Assembly: GCF_050948175.1 (NCBI RefSeq) | Contig: NW_027490096.1 | Coordinates: forward strand, 1,736,001-1,800,000 | Length of the DNA stretch: 64,000 nucleotides | Direction: 5' to 3' | Origin: Xylocopa sonorina | Lineage: Eukaryota; Arthropoda; Insecta; Hymenoptera; Apidae | Shown here: positions 32,611 through 47,295 of the stretch, one piece after another | How positions within the stretch are numbered: the stretch's first letter is position 1 | How the letters are laid out: each line of letters starts with the position of its first letter | Notes under the pieces: generated by a model | What the model was told of the DNA's origin: nothing | The model's input: the letters and a program-made list of their open reading frames with translations, nothing else | Databases searched by the model: none | Translations under genes and position numbers: made by a program

Positions 32611-35600
32611 AGCAGGGAAGAGTCGCATTTACATTCCACTGAAGTTAATACAAGGTATACATGAAACTTCGCAATGAATATTGTATCTCATCATGAAACA
32701 TAGAAATGTGATGTGATATCGCGTTTCAAGAAGCATTAGAACTCTATCGCTTCGAAACGTAGACATCTGCAATCGCTATTTCCTAGCAAGGAAGTGTCGC
32801 ATTTATATTCTTTTGAAGTGAATGCGAGGTATACATAACATTGCACAATGAATATTATATATTATCGTGAAACATAGAAATGAGATGCGACATCGCGATA
32901 TAAGATGCATTAGAACTTTATTGCTTCGATACGTAGGCATCTGCAAACGCTATTTCCTAGCAAGGACGTGTCGCATTTACATTCATTTGAAGTGAATACG
33001 AGGAATACATGAAACTTCGAAATGAATATTGGATCTTATCATGAAACATAGAAATGAGATTCGATATCGCGTTTTGAGAAGCATTAGAACTCTATTGCTA
33101 CGATACGTAGACATCTACAAACGCTATTTCCTAGCAAGAAAGTGTCGCATTTACATTCTTTTGAGGTGAATACGAGGTACACATAACACTCCACAATGAA
33201 TATTATATCTTATCATGAAACATAGAAATGTTATGCGATATCGCGTTTTAAGAAGCATTAAAACTCTATTGCTACGATACGTATACATATGGAGACCCTA
33301 TTTCCTAGGAAGGAAGTGTCGCATTTACATTCTTCTGAACTGAATACGAGATATTCTTAACACTTCACAATGAAAATTATATCTTATCATGAAACCATGA
33401 AATGAGGATCGATTTCGCGTTTTAAGAAGCATTAGAACTCCTTTGCTACAATACGTAGACATCTGCAAAAGCAATTTCCAAGCAAGGAAGTGTCGCATTT
33501 ACAATCTTTTGAAGTGAATACGAGGTATACATAACACTCCACAATGAATATTATATCTTCTCATGAAACATAGAAATGAGATGCGATATCTCGTTTTAAG
33601 AAGCATTATAGCTCTCTTGCTACGATACGTAGACATCTGCAAACGCTATTTCCTAGCAAGGAAGTGTCGCAATTACATTCTTTTGAATTTAATACGTGGT
33701 ATACATGACACTTCTCGATGAACATTATATCTTATCATGAAACATAGAAATGAGATGCCATATCGCGATTTAAGAAGCATTAGAACACTACTTGCTACAA
33801 TAAGTAGACATCTGCAAACGCTAGTTCCTAGCAAAGAAGTGTCGCATTTACATTCCTTTGATGTGAATACGAGGTATACATGACTCTTCGCAATGAATAT
33901 TATATCTCATCATGAAACATAGAAATGAGATGCGAAGTCTCGTTTGAAGAAGCATTAGAACATTGTTGCTTCGATACGTAGACATCTCCCATCGCTATAT
34001 CCTAGCAAGGAAGTGTCGCATTTACATTCTATTGAGGTGAATACGAGGTGTACATAACAGTGCACAATGAATATTATATCTTATCATAAAACATAGAAAT
34101 GAGCTGCTATATCTCGTTTTAAGAAGCATTAGTACTCTGTTGCTTCGATACGTAGACATCTGCCATCGCTACTTCCTAGCAAGGGAGTGTCGTATTTACA
34201 TTCTTTTGAAGTGAATACGGGGTATACATAACACTCCACAATGAATAGTATATCTTATCAGGAAGCATATAAATGAGGAGCGATTTCGCGTTTTAAGAAG
34301 CATAAGAACTCTATTGCTAAGATACGTAGACATCTGCAGACGCTAATTCCTAGCAAGGAAATGTCGCATTTTCAATCTTTAGAAGTGAATACGAGGTATA
34401 CATAACACTCCAGAACGAATATTATATCTTATCATGAAACATAGAAATGAGATGCGATATGGCGATTTAAGAAGCAATAGAACTCTCTTGCTTCGATACG
34501 TAGACATCTGCAATCGCTATTTCCTAGCGAGGAAGTTTCGCATTTACATTAATTTCAAGTGTATGCGAGGTATACAAGAAACTTCGCAATGAATATTACA
34601 TCTTATCATGATTCACAGAAATGAGATGCTATATCGCGTTTTGAGAAGCATTAGAACTCAATTGCTACGATGCGTAGATATCTGCAAACGCTATTTCCCA
34701 GCATGGAAGTGTCGCATTTACATTCTTTTGAAGTGTAGACGAGATATACATAACACTGCACAATAAATATTATATCTTATCATGAAACATAGAAATGAGA
34801 TGCGATATCGCGTTTTAATAAGCCTTAGAACTCTATTGCTACGATACATAGACATCTGCAAACGCTATTTCCTAGCAAGGAAGTGGCACATTATGATTCT
34901 TTTGAAGTGAATACGAGGCATACATAACACTGCACAATGAATATTATATCTTTTCATGAAACATAGAAGTGAGATGCGAAGTCGCGATTGAAGAAGCATT
35001 AGATCTCTATTGCTTCGATACGTAGACATCTGCAAACGCTATTTCCTAGCAAGGAAGTGTCGCATTTACATTCTTTGGAAGCGAATACGAGGTTTACATA
35101 ACACTGCACAATGAATATTATATCTTATCATGACACATAGAAATGAGATGCGACATGTTGTTTTAAAAAGCTTTAGAACTCTATTGCTACGATGCGTAGA
35201 CATCTGCAAACGCTATTTAATAGGAGGGAAGTACCGCATTTACATTCTTTTGAAGAGAGTACGAGGTATACATAACACTGCACAATGAATATTATATCTG
35301 ATCATGAAACATAAAAATGAGATGCGATTAGGCGTTTTAAGAAGCATTAGAAGTCTACTGCTTCGATACGCAGACATCTGCAAACGCTACTTCCTAGCAA
35401 GGATGTGTCGCATTTACATTCTTTTGAAAGGAATACGAGGTATACATGACAGTTCGCAATGAATATTATATCTTATCATGAAACATAGAAATGAGATGCG
35501 ATGTCGGGATTTAAGAAGCATTAGAATTCTATTGCATCAATACGTAGACATCTGAAAACGCTATCTCCTAGCAAGGAAGTGTCGCATTTACATTCATTTG

Positions 35601-38600
35601 AAGTGTAGACGAGATATACATGACACTGCACAATGAATATTATATCTTATCATGAAACATAGAAATGAGATGCGATATCGCGATTTAAGAAGCATTAGAA
35701 CTCTTGCTACGATACGTAGACATCTGCAAACGCTATTTCCTAGCATGGAAGTATCGAATCTACATTGTTTTAAAGTGAATACGAGGTATACATGACACTT
35801 TGCAATTAATATTATATCTTATCATGACACATAGAAATGAGATGCGACATGTTGTTTTAAAAAGCTTTAGAACTCTATAGCTACGATGCGTAGACATCTG
35901 CAAACGCTATTTCCTAGCAAGGAAGTGTCGCATTTACATTCATTTGAAGTGAATACGAGGTATACATGATACTTCGCAATGAATATTATATCTTGTCATG
36001 AGACATTGAAATGAGATGCGATATCTCGTTTTAAGAAGCATTAGAACTCTATTGCTTCGATACGTAGACATCTGCAGACGCTATTTGCTAACAAAGAAGT
36101 GTCATATTTACATTCAGTTGAAGTGTATGCGAGGTACACATGACGCTTCGCAATAAATGTTATATCTTATCATGAAACATTGAAATGAGATGCGATATGA
36201 CGATTTAAGAAGCATTAGAACACTATTGCTTCGATACGTAGACATCTGCAAACGCTATATCCAAGCAAGGATGTGTCGCATTTACATTCTTTTGAAGTGA
36301 GTGCGAGGTACACATAACACTCCACAATGAATATTATATCTTATCATGACACATAGAATTGAGATGCGATATCGCGTTTTAAGAAGCATTAGAACCATAT
36401 TGCTACGATATGTAGACATCTGCAAATGCTATTTCCTAGCAAGGAAGTGTCGCATTTACATTCTTTTGAAGTGAATACGAGGTACACATGACACTTCGCA
36501 GTGACTATTATAACTTATCATGATACATAGAAATGAGATGCGATACCGCGATTTAAGAAGCATTAGAACTGTATTGCTACGATACGTAGGCATCTGCAAA
36601 CGCTATTTCCTAGCAAGGAAGTGTCGCATTTACATATATTTGAAGTGAATGCGAGGTATACATATCACTTCACAATTAATATTATATCTCATCATGAAAC
36701 ATAGAAATGAGATGCGATATCGCGTTTTGAGAAGCATTAGATCACTACTGCTTCGATACGTAGATATCTGCAAACGCTACTTCGTAGCATGGACGTGCCG
36801 CATTTACACTCAATTGAAGTGTATGCGAGAAATACATCACACTTCGCAATGAATATTATACCTTATCATGGAACATAGAAATGAGATGCGATATCGCGTT
36901 TTAGGAAGCATTAGAACTCTGTTGCTTCGATACGTAGACATCTGCAAACGCTATTTCCTAGAGTAGAAGTGTCGCATTTACATTCATTTGAAGTTTATGC
37001 GAGATATACATGACACTTCGCAATGAATATTATATCTCATCATGAAACATGGAAATGAGATGCGATATCGCGTTTCAAGAAGCATTAGAACTCTATTTCT
37101 TCGATGCGTAGACATCTGGAAACGCTATTTCCTAGCAAGGTAGTGTCGTATGTACATGCAGTTGAAGTGTAGACGAGGAATATATAACACTTCGTAATTA
37201 ATATTATACCTTATCATGAAACATAGAAATGAGATGCGATATCGCGATTTAAGAAGCAATAGAGCTCTATCGCTTAGATACGTAGACATCTGCAAACGCT
37301 ATTTCCTAGCAAGGAAGTGGCGCATTTACATTCACTTGAAGTGTATTGCAGGTATACATGACACTTCGCAATGAATATTATATACTATCATGAAACACAG
37401 AAATGAGATGCGATATCGCGATTTAAGAAGTATTTGAACTCTATTGCTTCGATACGTAGGCATTTGGAAACGCTATTTCCTAGAGAGGAAGTGTCGCATT
37501 TACATTCATTTGAAGTGTATGCGAGGTGTAAGTGACACTCCGCAACGAATATTATATCCTATCATGAAACATAGAAATGTTATGCGATATCGCGTTTCAA
37601 GAAGCATTAGAACTCTATTTCTTGGATGCGTAGACATCTGGAAACGCTGTCTCCTAGCATGGAAGTGTCGCATTTACATTCAGTTGAAGTGTAGACGAGG
37701 AATACATAACACTTCGTAATGAATATTATATCTTATCATGAAACATAGAAATGTGATGCGATATCGCGTATTAAGAAGCATTAGAACCCTATTGCTACGA
37801 TGCGTAGACATCTGCAAGCTATATTTTATAGCAAGGAAGTGTCGCATTTACATTCTTCTGAAGTGAATACGAGGTATACATAACACTTCACAATGAATAT
37901 TATATCTTATCACGAAACATAGAATTGAGATGCGATATCGCGTATTAAGAAGCATTAGAGCTCTATTGCTTCGATACGTTGACATCTGGAAACTCTATTT
38001 CCTAGAACGGAAGTGCCGCATTTACATCCATGTAAAGTGTAGACGAGGAATACATAACACTTCGCAATGAATATTATATCTTGTCACGGAACATAGAAAT
38101 GATATGCGATAGCACGGTTTGAGAAGCATTAGAACTCTATTGCTTCGATACGTAGACATCTGGGAACGCGATATCCAAGAAAGGAAATGTCGCATTTACA
38201 TACAATTGAAGTGTAGGCGAGGAGTACGTAACACTCCACAATGAATATTATATCTTATCACGAAACATAGAAATGAGATGCGATATCGTGTATTAAGAAG
38301 CATCAGAGCTCTATTGCTTCGATACGTTGACATCCGGAAACGCTATTTCCTAGAGTGGAAGTGTCGCATTTACATTCATTTGAAGTGTATGCGATGTGTA
38401 AGTGACACTCCGCAATGAATATTATATCTTATCATGAAACATAGGAATGTGACTCGATTTCGCGTATTAAGAAGCATTAGAACCCTATTGCTACGATGCG
38501 TAGACATCTGCAAGCGATATTTTATAGCAAGGAAGTGTCGCATTTACATTCTTTTGAAGTAAATACGAGGTATACATAACAGTGCACTATGTATATTATA

Positions 38601-39868
38601 TCTTATCATGAAACATAGAAATGAGATGCGATATCGCGATTTAAGATGCAATAGAACTCTATTGCTTAGATACGTAGACATCTGCAAACGCTATTTCCTA
38701 GCAAGGAAGTGTCGCATTTACATTCACTTGAAGTGTATGCGAGGTATACATGACACTTCGCAATTAATATTATATACTATCATGAAACATAGAAATGAGA
38801 TGCGATATCGCGTTTTCAGAAGCATTAGAACTTTAATGCTACGATACGTAGACACCTGCAAACGCTATTTCGTAGCAAGGGAGAGTCGCATTTACATTCA
38901 TTTGAAGTGTATGCGAGGTACACATGACATTTCGCAATGATTATTATATCTCATCATGAAACATAGAAATGATATGCGACATCGCGTTTTAAGAAGCAGT
39001 AGAACCCTATTGCTATTATACGCAGACATCCCCAAACGCTTTTTCCTAGCAAGGAAGTGTCGCATTTACATTCGTTTGAAGTGAATACGAGGTGTACATG
39101 AAACTTGGCAAAGAATTTTATATCTTATCATGAAACACAGAAACGAGATGCGATATTACGATTTAAGAAGCTTTAGAACTCTATTGCTTCGATACGGAGA
39201 CATCTGCGAACGCTGCTTTCTAGCGAGAATGTGCCGCACTTAAATTCTATTGAAGAGAATACGAGGTATACATGACACTGCGCAATGAATATTATGCCTT
39301 ATCACGAAACATAGAAATGAGATGGGATATCGCGATTTAAGAAGCATCAGAACTCCACTGCTATAATACGTAGACATCTGCAAACGCCATTTTTTTTAGC
39401 AAGGAAGTGACTCATTTACATTCATTTGAAGTGTAGACGAGACAGACATAACAGTACACAATGAATATTATATTTTATCATGAATCATAGAAATGAGATG
39501 CGATATCGCGAATTAAGAAGGGTTAGAACACTACTGCTTCGGTACGTAGACATCTCACATCGCTATTTCCTAGCAAGGAAGTGTCGCATTTACATTCATT
39601 TGAACTGTTGATGAGGAATACATAATACTTCGCAATGAATATCATATCTTATCACGACACATATTAACGAGATGCGATATCGCGTTTTAAGATGCATTAG
39701 AACTCTATTGCTACGATACGTAGACATCTGCAAACGCTATTTCCCACGAAGGAAGTGTCGCACTTACATTCTTTTGTGGTGCACGCGATGTAGGCATAAC
39801 ACTTCACAATGAATATTATATCTTATCAAGAAACATAGGAATGAGATGCGATATCGCGGTTTAAGGAA
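32611..39868 (+). repeat. Monomeric satellite without visible higher order
   Basis: About 42 monomers, each differing from its neighbours, in one orientation. Monomers with the CTTCGC, CTCCAC and CTGCAC variants alternate irregularly. I see no gene and no insertion here. Confidence 0.8.
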
Positions 39869-39991
39869 CATTAGAACTCTATTGCTTTACATTAATTTGA
39901 AGTGTAGTCGAGGAATACATAACACTTCGCAGTGAATATTGTATCTTACCATGAGACATAGAAATGAGCTGCGATATCCCGTTTTGAGAAG
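39869..39991 (+). repeat. Truncated satellite monomer (~123 bp)
   Basis: The monomer jumps from ATTGCTT directly to TACATTAATTTG at about 39887. It lacks about 51 bp, the whole conserved core from CGATACGTAGAC to GTGTCGCAT. A T or TT at both break points is possible microhomology. Confidence 0.85.
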
Positions 39992-41070
39992 TATTAGAAC
40001 TCTAATTCTTCGAGACGTAGACATCCGCAAATGCTACCTCCTAGCAAGGTAGTGTCGCATTTACACTCTTTTGAAGTGTATGCGAGGTATACATAACACT
40101 CCACAATGTATATTATATCTTATCATGAAACGTAGAAATAACGAGCGATTTTGCGTTTTAAGAAGCATTAGAAATCTATTGCTTCGATACGTAGACATCT
40201 GCAAACGCTATTTCCAAGCAAGGAAGTGTCGCATTTACATTCATTTGAAGTTTAGACGGGTAATACAAAACACTTCGCAATGAATATTATATCCTATCAT
40301 GAAACATAGAAATGTCATGCAATATCGCGTCTTAAGAAGCATTAGGACTCTATTGCTACGATACGTAGACATCTGCAAACGCTATCTCCTAGCATGGGAC
40401 TGTCGCATTTACATTCTTTTGAAGTGAATGCGAGGTATACATGACACTTCGCAAAGAATATTATATCTTATCATGAAACATACAAATGAGATGCTATATC
40501 GCGTTTGGAGAAACATTAAAACTCTATTGCTACCATACGTAGACATCTGCAAGCGCTATTTCCTAGCAAAGAAATGTCGCATTTACATTCTTTTGAAGTA
40601 AATGCGATGTATACATAACATTGCACAATGAATATTATATCTTATCGTGAAACATAGAAATGACATGCGATATCGCGATTTAAGATGAATTAGAATTCCA
40701 CTGCTTCGATACGTAAACATCTGCAAACGCTAATTCCTAGCAAGGAAGTGTCGCATTTACATCATTTTGATGTGAATACGAGGTATACATAACACTCCAG
40801 AATGAACATTATACCTTATCATGAAACATAGAAATGAGATGCGACATCGCGTTTTAAGAAGCATTAGAACACATTTGCTGCGATACGTTGACATGTGCGG
40901 ACGCTATTTCCTAGCAAGGAAGTGTCGCATTTACATTCTTTTGAAGTGAATACGAGGTATACGTGATATATCGCAATGAATATTATATCTTATTATGAAA
41001 CGTAGGAAAGAGATGCGATATCGTGTTTTAAGAAGCATCAGAACTCTATTGTTACGATACGTAGACATCT

Positions 41071-43020
41071 GCAAACGCTATTTCCTCGCAAGGAAGTGTC
41101 GCATTTACATTCCTTTGAAGTGAATAGGAGGTATACATAGCACTCCACAATGAAAATTATACCTTATCACGTAACATAGAAACGAGATTCTATATCGCGA
41201 TTTAAGAAGCATTAGAACCCTATTGCTTCGATACGGAGACATCTGCAAACGCTATATCCTAGCAAGGATGTGTCGCATTTACATTCTTTTGAAGTGAATA
41301 CGCGGTATACATAGCACTCCACAATGAAAATTATACCTTATCACGTAACATAGAAACGAGATTCTATATCGCGATTTAATAAGCATTAGAACCCTATTGC
41401 TTCGATACGGAGACATCTGCAAACGCTATATCCTAGCAAGGAAGTGTCGCATTTACATTCTTTTGAAGTGAATACGCGGTATACATAGCACTCCACAATG
41501 AAAACTATACCTTATCACGAAACATAGAAATGAGATTAGATATCGCGATTAAGTAAGCAGTAGAACCCTATTGCTTCGGTACGGAGACATCTGCAAACGC
41601 TATTTCCCAGCAAGGATGCGTCGCATTTACATTCTCTTTAAGTGAATACGAGGTATACATGACACTTCGCAATGAATCTTATATGTTATAAAGAAACATA
41701 GATATGAGATGCAATATCGCGATATAAGAATCATTAGAACACTATTGCTACGATACATAGACATCTGCAAACGCTATTTCCCGGCCAGGAAGTGTCTCAT
41801 TTACATTCTTTTGAAGTGAACCCGAAGTAAACATAACACTCCACAATGAATATTATATCTTATCATGAAACATAGAAATGAGATAAGACAACTCGTTTTA
41901 AGAAGCATTAGAACTCTATTTCCACGATACGTAGACATCTGCAAACGCTATTTCCTAGCAAGGAAGCGTCGCATTTACATTCTTTTGAAGTAAATACGCG
42001 GTATACATAGCACTCCACAATGAAAATTATACCTTATCACGTAACATAGAATCGAGATTCTATATCGCGATTTAATAAGCATTAGAACCCTATTGCTTCG
42101 ATACGGAGACATCTGCAAACGCTATATCCTAGCAAGGAAGTGTCGCATTTACATTCTTTTGAAGTGAATACGCGGTATACATAGCACTCCACAATGAAAA
42201 CTATACCTTATCACGAAACATAGAAATGAGATTAGATATCGCGATTAAGTAAGCATTAGAACCCTATTGCTTCGGTACGGAGACATCTGCAAACGCTATT
42301 TCCCAGCAAGGATGCGTCGCATTTACATTCTCTTTAAGTGAATACGAGGTATACATGACACTTCGCAATGAATATTATATCTTATCGTGAAACATAGAAA
42401 TGAGATGTGATATCGCGTTTTAACAAACTTTAGATCTCTAATGCTACGTTGCGTAGATATCTGCAAACGCTATTTCCTAGCAAGGAAGTGTCGCATTTAC
42501 ATTCTTTTGAAGTGAGTACATGGTATACCTGACACTTCGCAATTAATATTATATCTTTTTATGAAACATTGAAATGAGATGCGATCTCGCGTTTTAAGAA
42601 GCAATAGAAATCTATTGCTACGATACGTAGACATCTGCAATCGCTATTACCTAGCAAGGAAGCGTCGCATTTACATTCTTTTGAAGTGAATACGAGGTAT
42701 ACATGACACTTCGCAATGAATCTTATATGTTATAAAGAAACATAGATATGAAATGCAATATCGCGATATAAGAATCATTAGAACACTATTGCTACGATAC
42801 ATAGACATCTGCAAACGCTATTTCCTGGCCAGGAAGTGTCTCATTTACATTCTTTTGAAGTGAACCCGAAGTAAACATAACACTCCACAATGAATATTAT
42901 ATCTTATCATGAAACATAGAAATGAGATAAGACAACTCGTTTTAAGAAGCATTAGAACTCTATTTCCACGATACGTAGACATCTGCAAACGCTATTTCCT
43001 GGCAAGGAAGCGTCGCATTT
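41071..43020 (+). repeat. Nested 4-monomer and 6-monomer duplications
   Basis: The form GCGGTATACATAGCACTCC recurs at about 41300, 41474, 41994 and 42168, showing adjacent copies of one monomer and a repeat at about 695 bp (4 monomers). The pair marked GAACCCGAAGTAAACATAAC recurs from about 41819 to about 42863, 1044 bp apart (6 monomers). A small local HOR in formation. Confidence 0.8.
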
Positions 43021-44751
43021 ACATTAATTTGAAGAGTATGCGAGGTATACAAGAAACTTCGCAATGAATATTACATCTTATCATGATTCATAGAAATGAG
43101 ATGCAATATCGCGTTTTGAGAAGCATTAGATCCCTATTGCTGCGATACGTAGACATCTGCTGACGCTATTTCGTAACAAGAAAGTGTCGCATTTACATTC
43201 TTTTGATGTGAATACGGGGTATACATAACTCTGCACAATGAATACTATATCTTATCATGACACATAGAATTGAGATGCGATATCGCGTTTTAAGAAGCAT
43301 TAGAACTCCATTGCTTCGATACGTAGACACCTGCAGACGCTAATTCCTAGCAAGGAAGTGTCGCATTTACAGTCTTTTGAAGTGAATGCGTGGAATACAT
43401 AAAACTCCACAATGAATATTATATCTTACCCTAAAACAGAAATGAGGTGCAATATCTCGTTTTAAGAAACGTTAGAATCCTATTGCTTCGATACGTAGAC
43501 ATCTGCCAACGCTATTTCCTAGCAATGAAGTGTCGCCTTTTAATTCGTTTGAAGTGTATGCGTGGTATGCAAGACACTTCGCAATGAATATTATATCTTA
43601 TCATGAAACATAGAAATGAGATGCGGTATGGCGATTTAAAAAGCATTAGAACTCTATTGCTCCGATACGTAGACATCTGCAAACGCTATTTCCTAGGAAG
43701 GAAGTGTCGTATTTACATTCTTTTGATGTGAATACGGGGTATACATAACACTGCACAATGAATATTATATCTCATCATGAAACATAGAATTGAGATGCGA
43801 TATCGCTTTTTGAGAAGCATTAGAACTCTCTTGCTACGATACGTAGACATCTGCAAACGCTATTTCCTAGCAAGGAAGTGTCGTATTTACATTCTTTTGA
43901 TGTGAATACGGGGTATACATAACTCTGCACAATGAATACTATATCTTATCATGAAACATAGAAATGAGATGTGATATGACGACTTAAGAAGCATTAGAAC
44001 ACTATTGCTTCGATACGTAGACATCTGCAAACGCTATTGTCTAGCAAGGAAGTGTCACATTTACTTTCTTTTTAAGTATAGACGATATATACATAACACT
44101 TCGCAATGAATATTATATGTTATCATGAAACATAGAAATGGGATGCGATATCGCGTTTTAAGAAGCATTAGAACTCTATTGCTTCGATACGGAGACATCT
44201 GCAAACGCTATATCCTAGGAAGGAAGTGTCGCATTTACATTCTTTTGAAGTGAATACGAGGTATACGTAACAGTCCACAAGGAATATTATATCTTATCAC
44301 GAATCATAGAAATGAGATGCGATATCGCGATATAAGAAGCATTAGAGATCTATTGCTTCGATACGGAGACATCTGGAAACTCTAATTCCTAGCAAGGAAG
44401 TGTCGCATTTACATTCATTTGAAGTGTATGCGAGGTATACATGACACTTCGCAATGAATATTATATCTTGTCATGAAACATAGACGTGAGATGCGATATC
44501 GCGTTTTAACAAGCATTGGAACTCTAATGCTACGATACGTAGACATCTGCAAACGCTATTTCCTAGCATAGAATTGTCATATTTACATTCTTTTGGAGTG
44601 AATACGATGTATACATGTGTCACGTCTCGTGGTGCGATTGTACTCGATCCGATGGCACGATTCGTATCCTTTCCCGTAAACCTACGCGAATTGCGACGGG
44701 GCCGGGTTCGTTCGCGGTCGGAACTCGAGTTAACCAAAATTACGCCTTAAA

Positions 44752-44760
44752 ACTTACCTT
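44752..44760 (-). promoter_or_regulatory. Consensus 5' splice site in the solo LTR
   Basis: AAGGTAAGT on the element strand, as in the other two LTRs, again with the reading frame's TAA inside it. Conservation in a diverged family supports function. Confidence 0.6.
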
Positions 44761-45212
44761 TCGTTGTCTTCTTTATGCTGTTTCGCATCTCGTTCCAGGT
44801 GTCTATGGCGCCGTGGTTCCGTGACCGGAATAGCAGCGGCGCACTGCTAGACCAGCGGAGCGTCGACGGGAATGAGTCTCCAGGCAGGCGAGCTGCTGCT
44901 GGAGGAAACTGGCGCTGGAACCAGGCGATCGTGGATTCGATTTGGACGTACGGCTGCGAATACCTCCTTCTCAGGAACGTAAACGGCGTTGCAGGCGTAT
45001 GGATGTCCGGATGTACAACTCGCGTATTCACGAATGAGGCGGCGTAGATATTCTTTCCTCCCCGCGCGTCGTGTACGCCTTTTCGGTGGCTCGAGATTTA
45101 TCAAGGGCGCTTGCACTAGGACAGAGTACGGCTCGGCCAAGCGATGGTGCTCTCTGGCTTTCCGAGGTCGATCCTTGTTCAAGATACCTTGGATACGATG
45201 GAAATGCAGCAA
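44754..45212 (-). pseudogene. LTR-encoded small basic protein, sister copy with one stop
   Basis: Homologous by eye to the frame at 25586-25966. Shared segments in order: RLA.PYS, then PP.(K)R.RTRRAGR.E..RRL.REY, VP.KEV, PAW.LI.VD, then after one in-frame TAG (44849-44847) AAAIPV..PRR.R.LER and the final AGG TAA in the splice donor. Changes are mostly third-base or conservative (CGT/CGC, GAG/GAA, TAT/TAC). No ATG is seen at the start of the frame, which is open upstream to about 45212. The single stop is expected decay in a solo LTR. Confidence 0.45.
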
Positions 45213-45895
45213 GAGCAGTCAAGCATTGGAGCACTCAAAGACCGTCCAGCGTACAGAACTGTCGCAGATGAATCGTGTGAATTGAACAAGAATCGCAAGC
45301 ATACACGTGGAATAGAATTTAAGGAACTTGTAATCGAATAAAGAGACTTAGATTTGGTAAAAGAAGAGTATATTCTATAATATCACTATCCTACTACACT
45401 ATACTATGTTTAAGTTATCAACTAAAGATATAATTTGAAATAGAAATAGAACTAAGTTACAATAAGGACTCCGCTAAAGGAGATGCGATACAGTCGGCTG
45501 CATGAGAGCTGACAGCTCGTAGCAGAGGAGCGTATTGCTCGATTCGGAGTTGAGATTAGAACTGTGTCCGAGATGGGACTCGATGGAATTGATCTCTCGG
45601 TGGCGCGTCCGCGACCTCCTCGGGTCGCGCGGCCCGCGAGTCGCTGGGCCCTTCGAGTGGGGCGTACGGTCGTAGTGGGGCGGCCGCTCGGCCCTCGCGG
45701 TGGGACGGCCGGTCGGAGTGGGGTGCGGCTCGCGTTCAGCGTGAGCCGCGAGCGTCGAGTGCGCGCGGGCGCGCCTCGCAGCTTATATTCTATATGTCTT
45801 AGAAATTATGACTGTACAAATATTCGCTCAAATCTAGGTGTGTGTTGGATTGTGTATGTACATGATTTGTGTACAGTGCTTAATCTAGAATCGCG

Positions 45896-46123
45896 TTATG
45901 AGAAATAAGCGTATGGTTGTGTGATCGCAGGTAATTCGGATTCGTACGTGGAGAGGTATTCCTCGTCCTCGTGGCGTTGTCTCCTCGTCTTGGGGCGTCG
46001 AATCGTCGTGCGGCCCGTGTATGGAGGATACGGATACCGGTGCTGGCGGAAGAGCGGTGTCCCGGTTGTGGATGCTGCGGATGGTGGTTGGCGCCAGAGG
46101 GTGGAAGGCGCTGCGCCTGACGT
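45896..46123 (-). pseudogene. LTR-encoded Pol C-terminal tail, sister family
   Basis: Open frame starting at the LTR edge with TSGAAPSTLWRQPP and ending PAITQPYAYFS, matching the full element's LTR-encoded Pol tail (TSGVPPATLRRPP at its start, PAITKPYTYFS near its end). The middle is shorter but stays proline- and arginine-rich. Without the internal pol region it cannot be a Pol product here. Confidence 0.6.
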
Positions 46124-46127
46124 CGTA

Positions 46128-47295
46128 ATATTCATTGCGAACTGTTAAGTACTCCTCGTACTCACTTCAAATGAATGTAAATAAGTAATAGTGTTCTAAC
46201 GCTTGTTAAAACGAGATATCGCATCACATTTCAATGTTTCATGATAAGATATAATATTCATTGCGAAGTGTTATGTACTCCTCGTACTCATTACAAATTA
46301 ATGTAAATGCGACAATTCCCTGCTAGGAAGTAGCGTTTCCAGATGTCTACGTATCGTAGCAATAGTGTTCTAACGCTTCTTAAATCGCGATATTGCATCT
46401 CATTACTATATTTCGTGATAAGATATAATATTCATTGTGGAGTGTTACGTATACCTCGTATTCACTTCAAAAGAATGTAAATGCGACACTTGCTTGGAGG
46501 GAAATAGTGATTGCATATGTCTACGTCTCGAAGCACTAGAGTTCTAATGCTTCTTAAATCGCCATATAGCATTCCATTTCGATCTTTCATGATAAGATAT
46601 AATATTCATTGCGAAGTGTCATGTATGCCTACGTATTGCTTTCAAAAGAAAGGAAGTGCGACACCTCCTTCCTAGGAAATTGCGTTTCCAGATGTCTACG
46701 TATCGAAGCAATAGTGTTTTAATACTTCTTAAAACGCGACATCGCATCTCATTTCTATGCTTCGTAATAAGATATAATATTCATTGTGGAGTGTTACGTA
46801 GACCTCGTATTCACCTCAAAAGAATGTTAATGCCACACGTCCATGCTAGGAAATAGCGTTTTGCAGATATCTACGTATCGAAGAATTAGAGCTCTAATGC
46901 TTCTTAAAACGCGATATCTCATCACATTTCTATGTTTCGTGATAAGATATAATATTCATTGCGAATTGTTATGTATACCTCGTATTCACTTCAAAAGAAT
47001 GAAAGTGCGACACTTCCTTGCTATTAAATAGCGTTTGCAGATGTCTACGTATCGTAGCAATAGAGTTTTAATGCTTTTTAAACCGCGATATCGCATCTCA
47101 TTACTATGTTTCGTGATAAGGTCTAATATTCATGGTGCAGTGTTATGTATACCTCGAATTCGCTTCAAAAGAATGTAAATGCGACACTTCCTTGCTAGGA
47201 AATAGCGTTTGCAGATGTCTACGTATCGTAGCAACAGAGTTCTAATGCTCCTTAAAGCGCGATATCGCATCTCATTTCCATGTTTCATGATAATA
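46128..47295 (-). repeat. Inverted satellite segment
   Basis: About 6.7 monomers in the opposite orientation to the rest of the window, recognised by ATATTCATTGCGAA, the reversed core (CTTGCTAGGAAATAGCG) and AGATGTCTACGTATCG. The left edge coincides with the solo LTR end. The right edge, at about 47293-47299, passes from reversed CATGATAA straight into forward CTACATCCTAGCAGGG, out of phase. Confidence 0.95.

Larger units (their letters stand above)
27053..44617 (+). repeat. ~174-bp satellite array, block 2
   Basis: About 101 monomers in the same orientation as block 1. The first monomer begins in mid-phase (GAAGTGAATACGAGG) directly after the 5' LTR. Most of the block is diverged monomers without regular order, with local duplications listed separately. 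No gene, RNA gene or other mobile element is seen. Confidence 0.97.
44618..46127 (-). mobile_element. Solo LTR of a sister Ty3/gypsy family
   Basis: About 1510 bp. It shares the element-strand end GTGACA, the splice donor, the small reading frame, the GC-rich segment (about 45600-45770), the AT-rich promoter-like stretch and the Pol tail with the 18052-27052 element, but is clearly diverged from both of its LTRs. No internal region is attached. The element-strand start lacks the expected TGTAAC and reads TACGACGTCAGG, so the terminal bases are altered or lost where inverted satellite begins. The left flank ends TATACATG; no target-site duplication can be seen. Confidence 0.9.
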
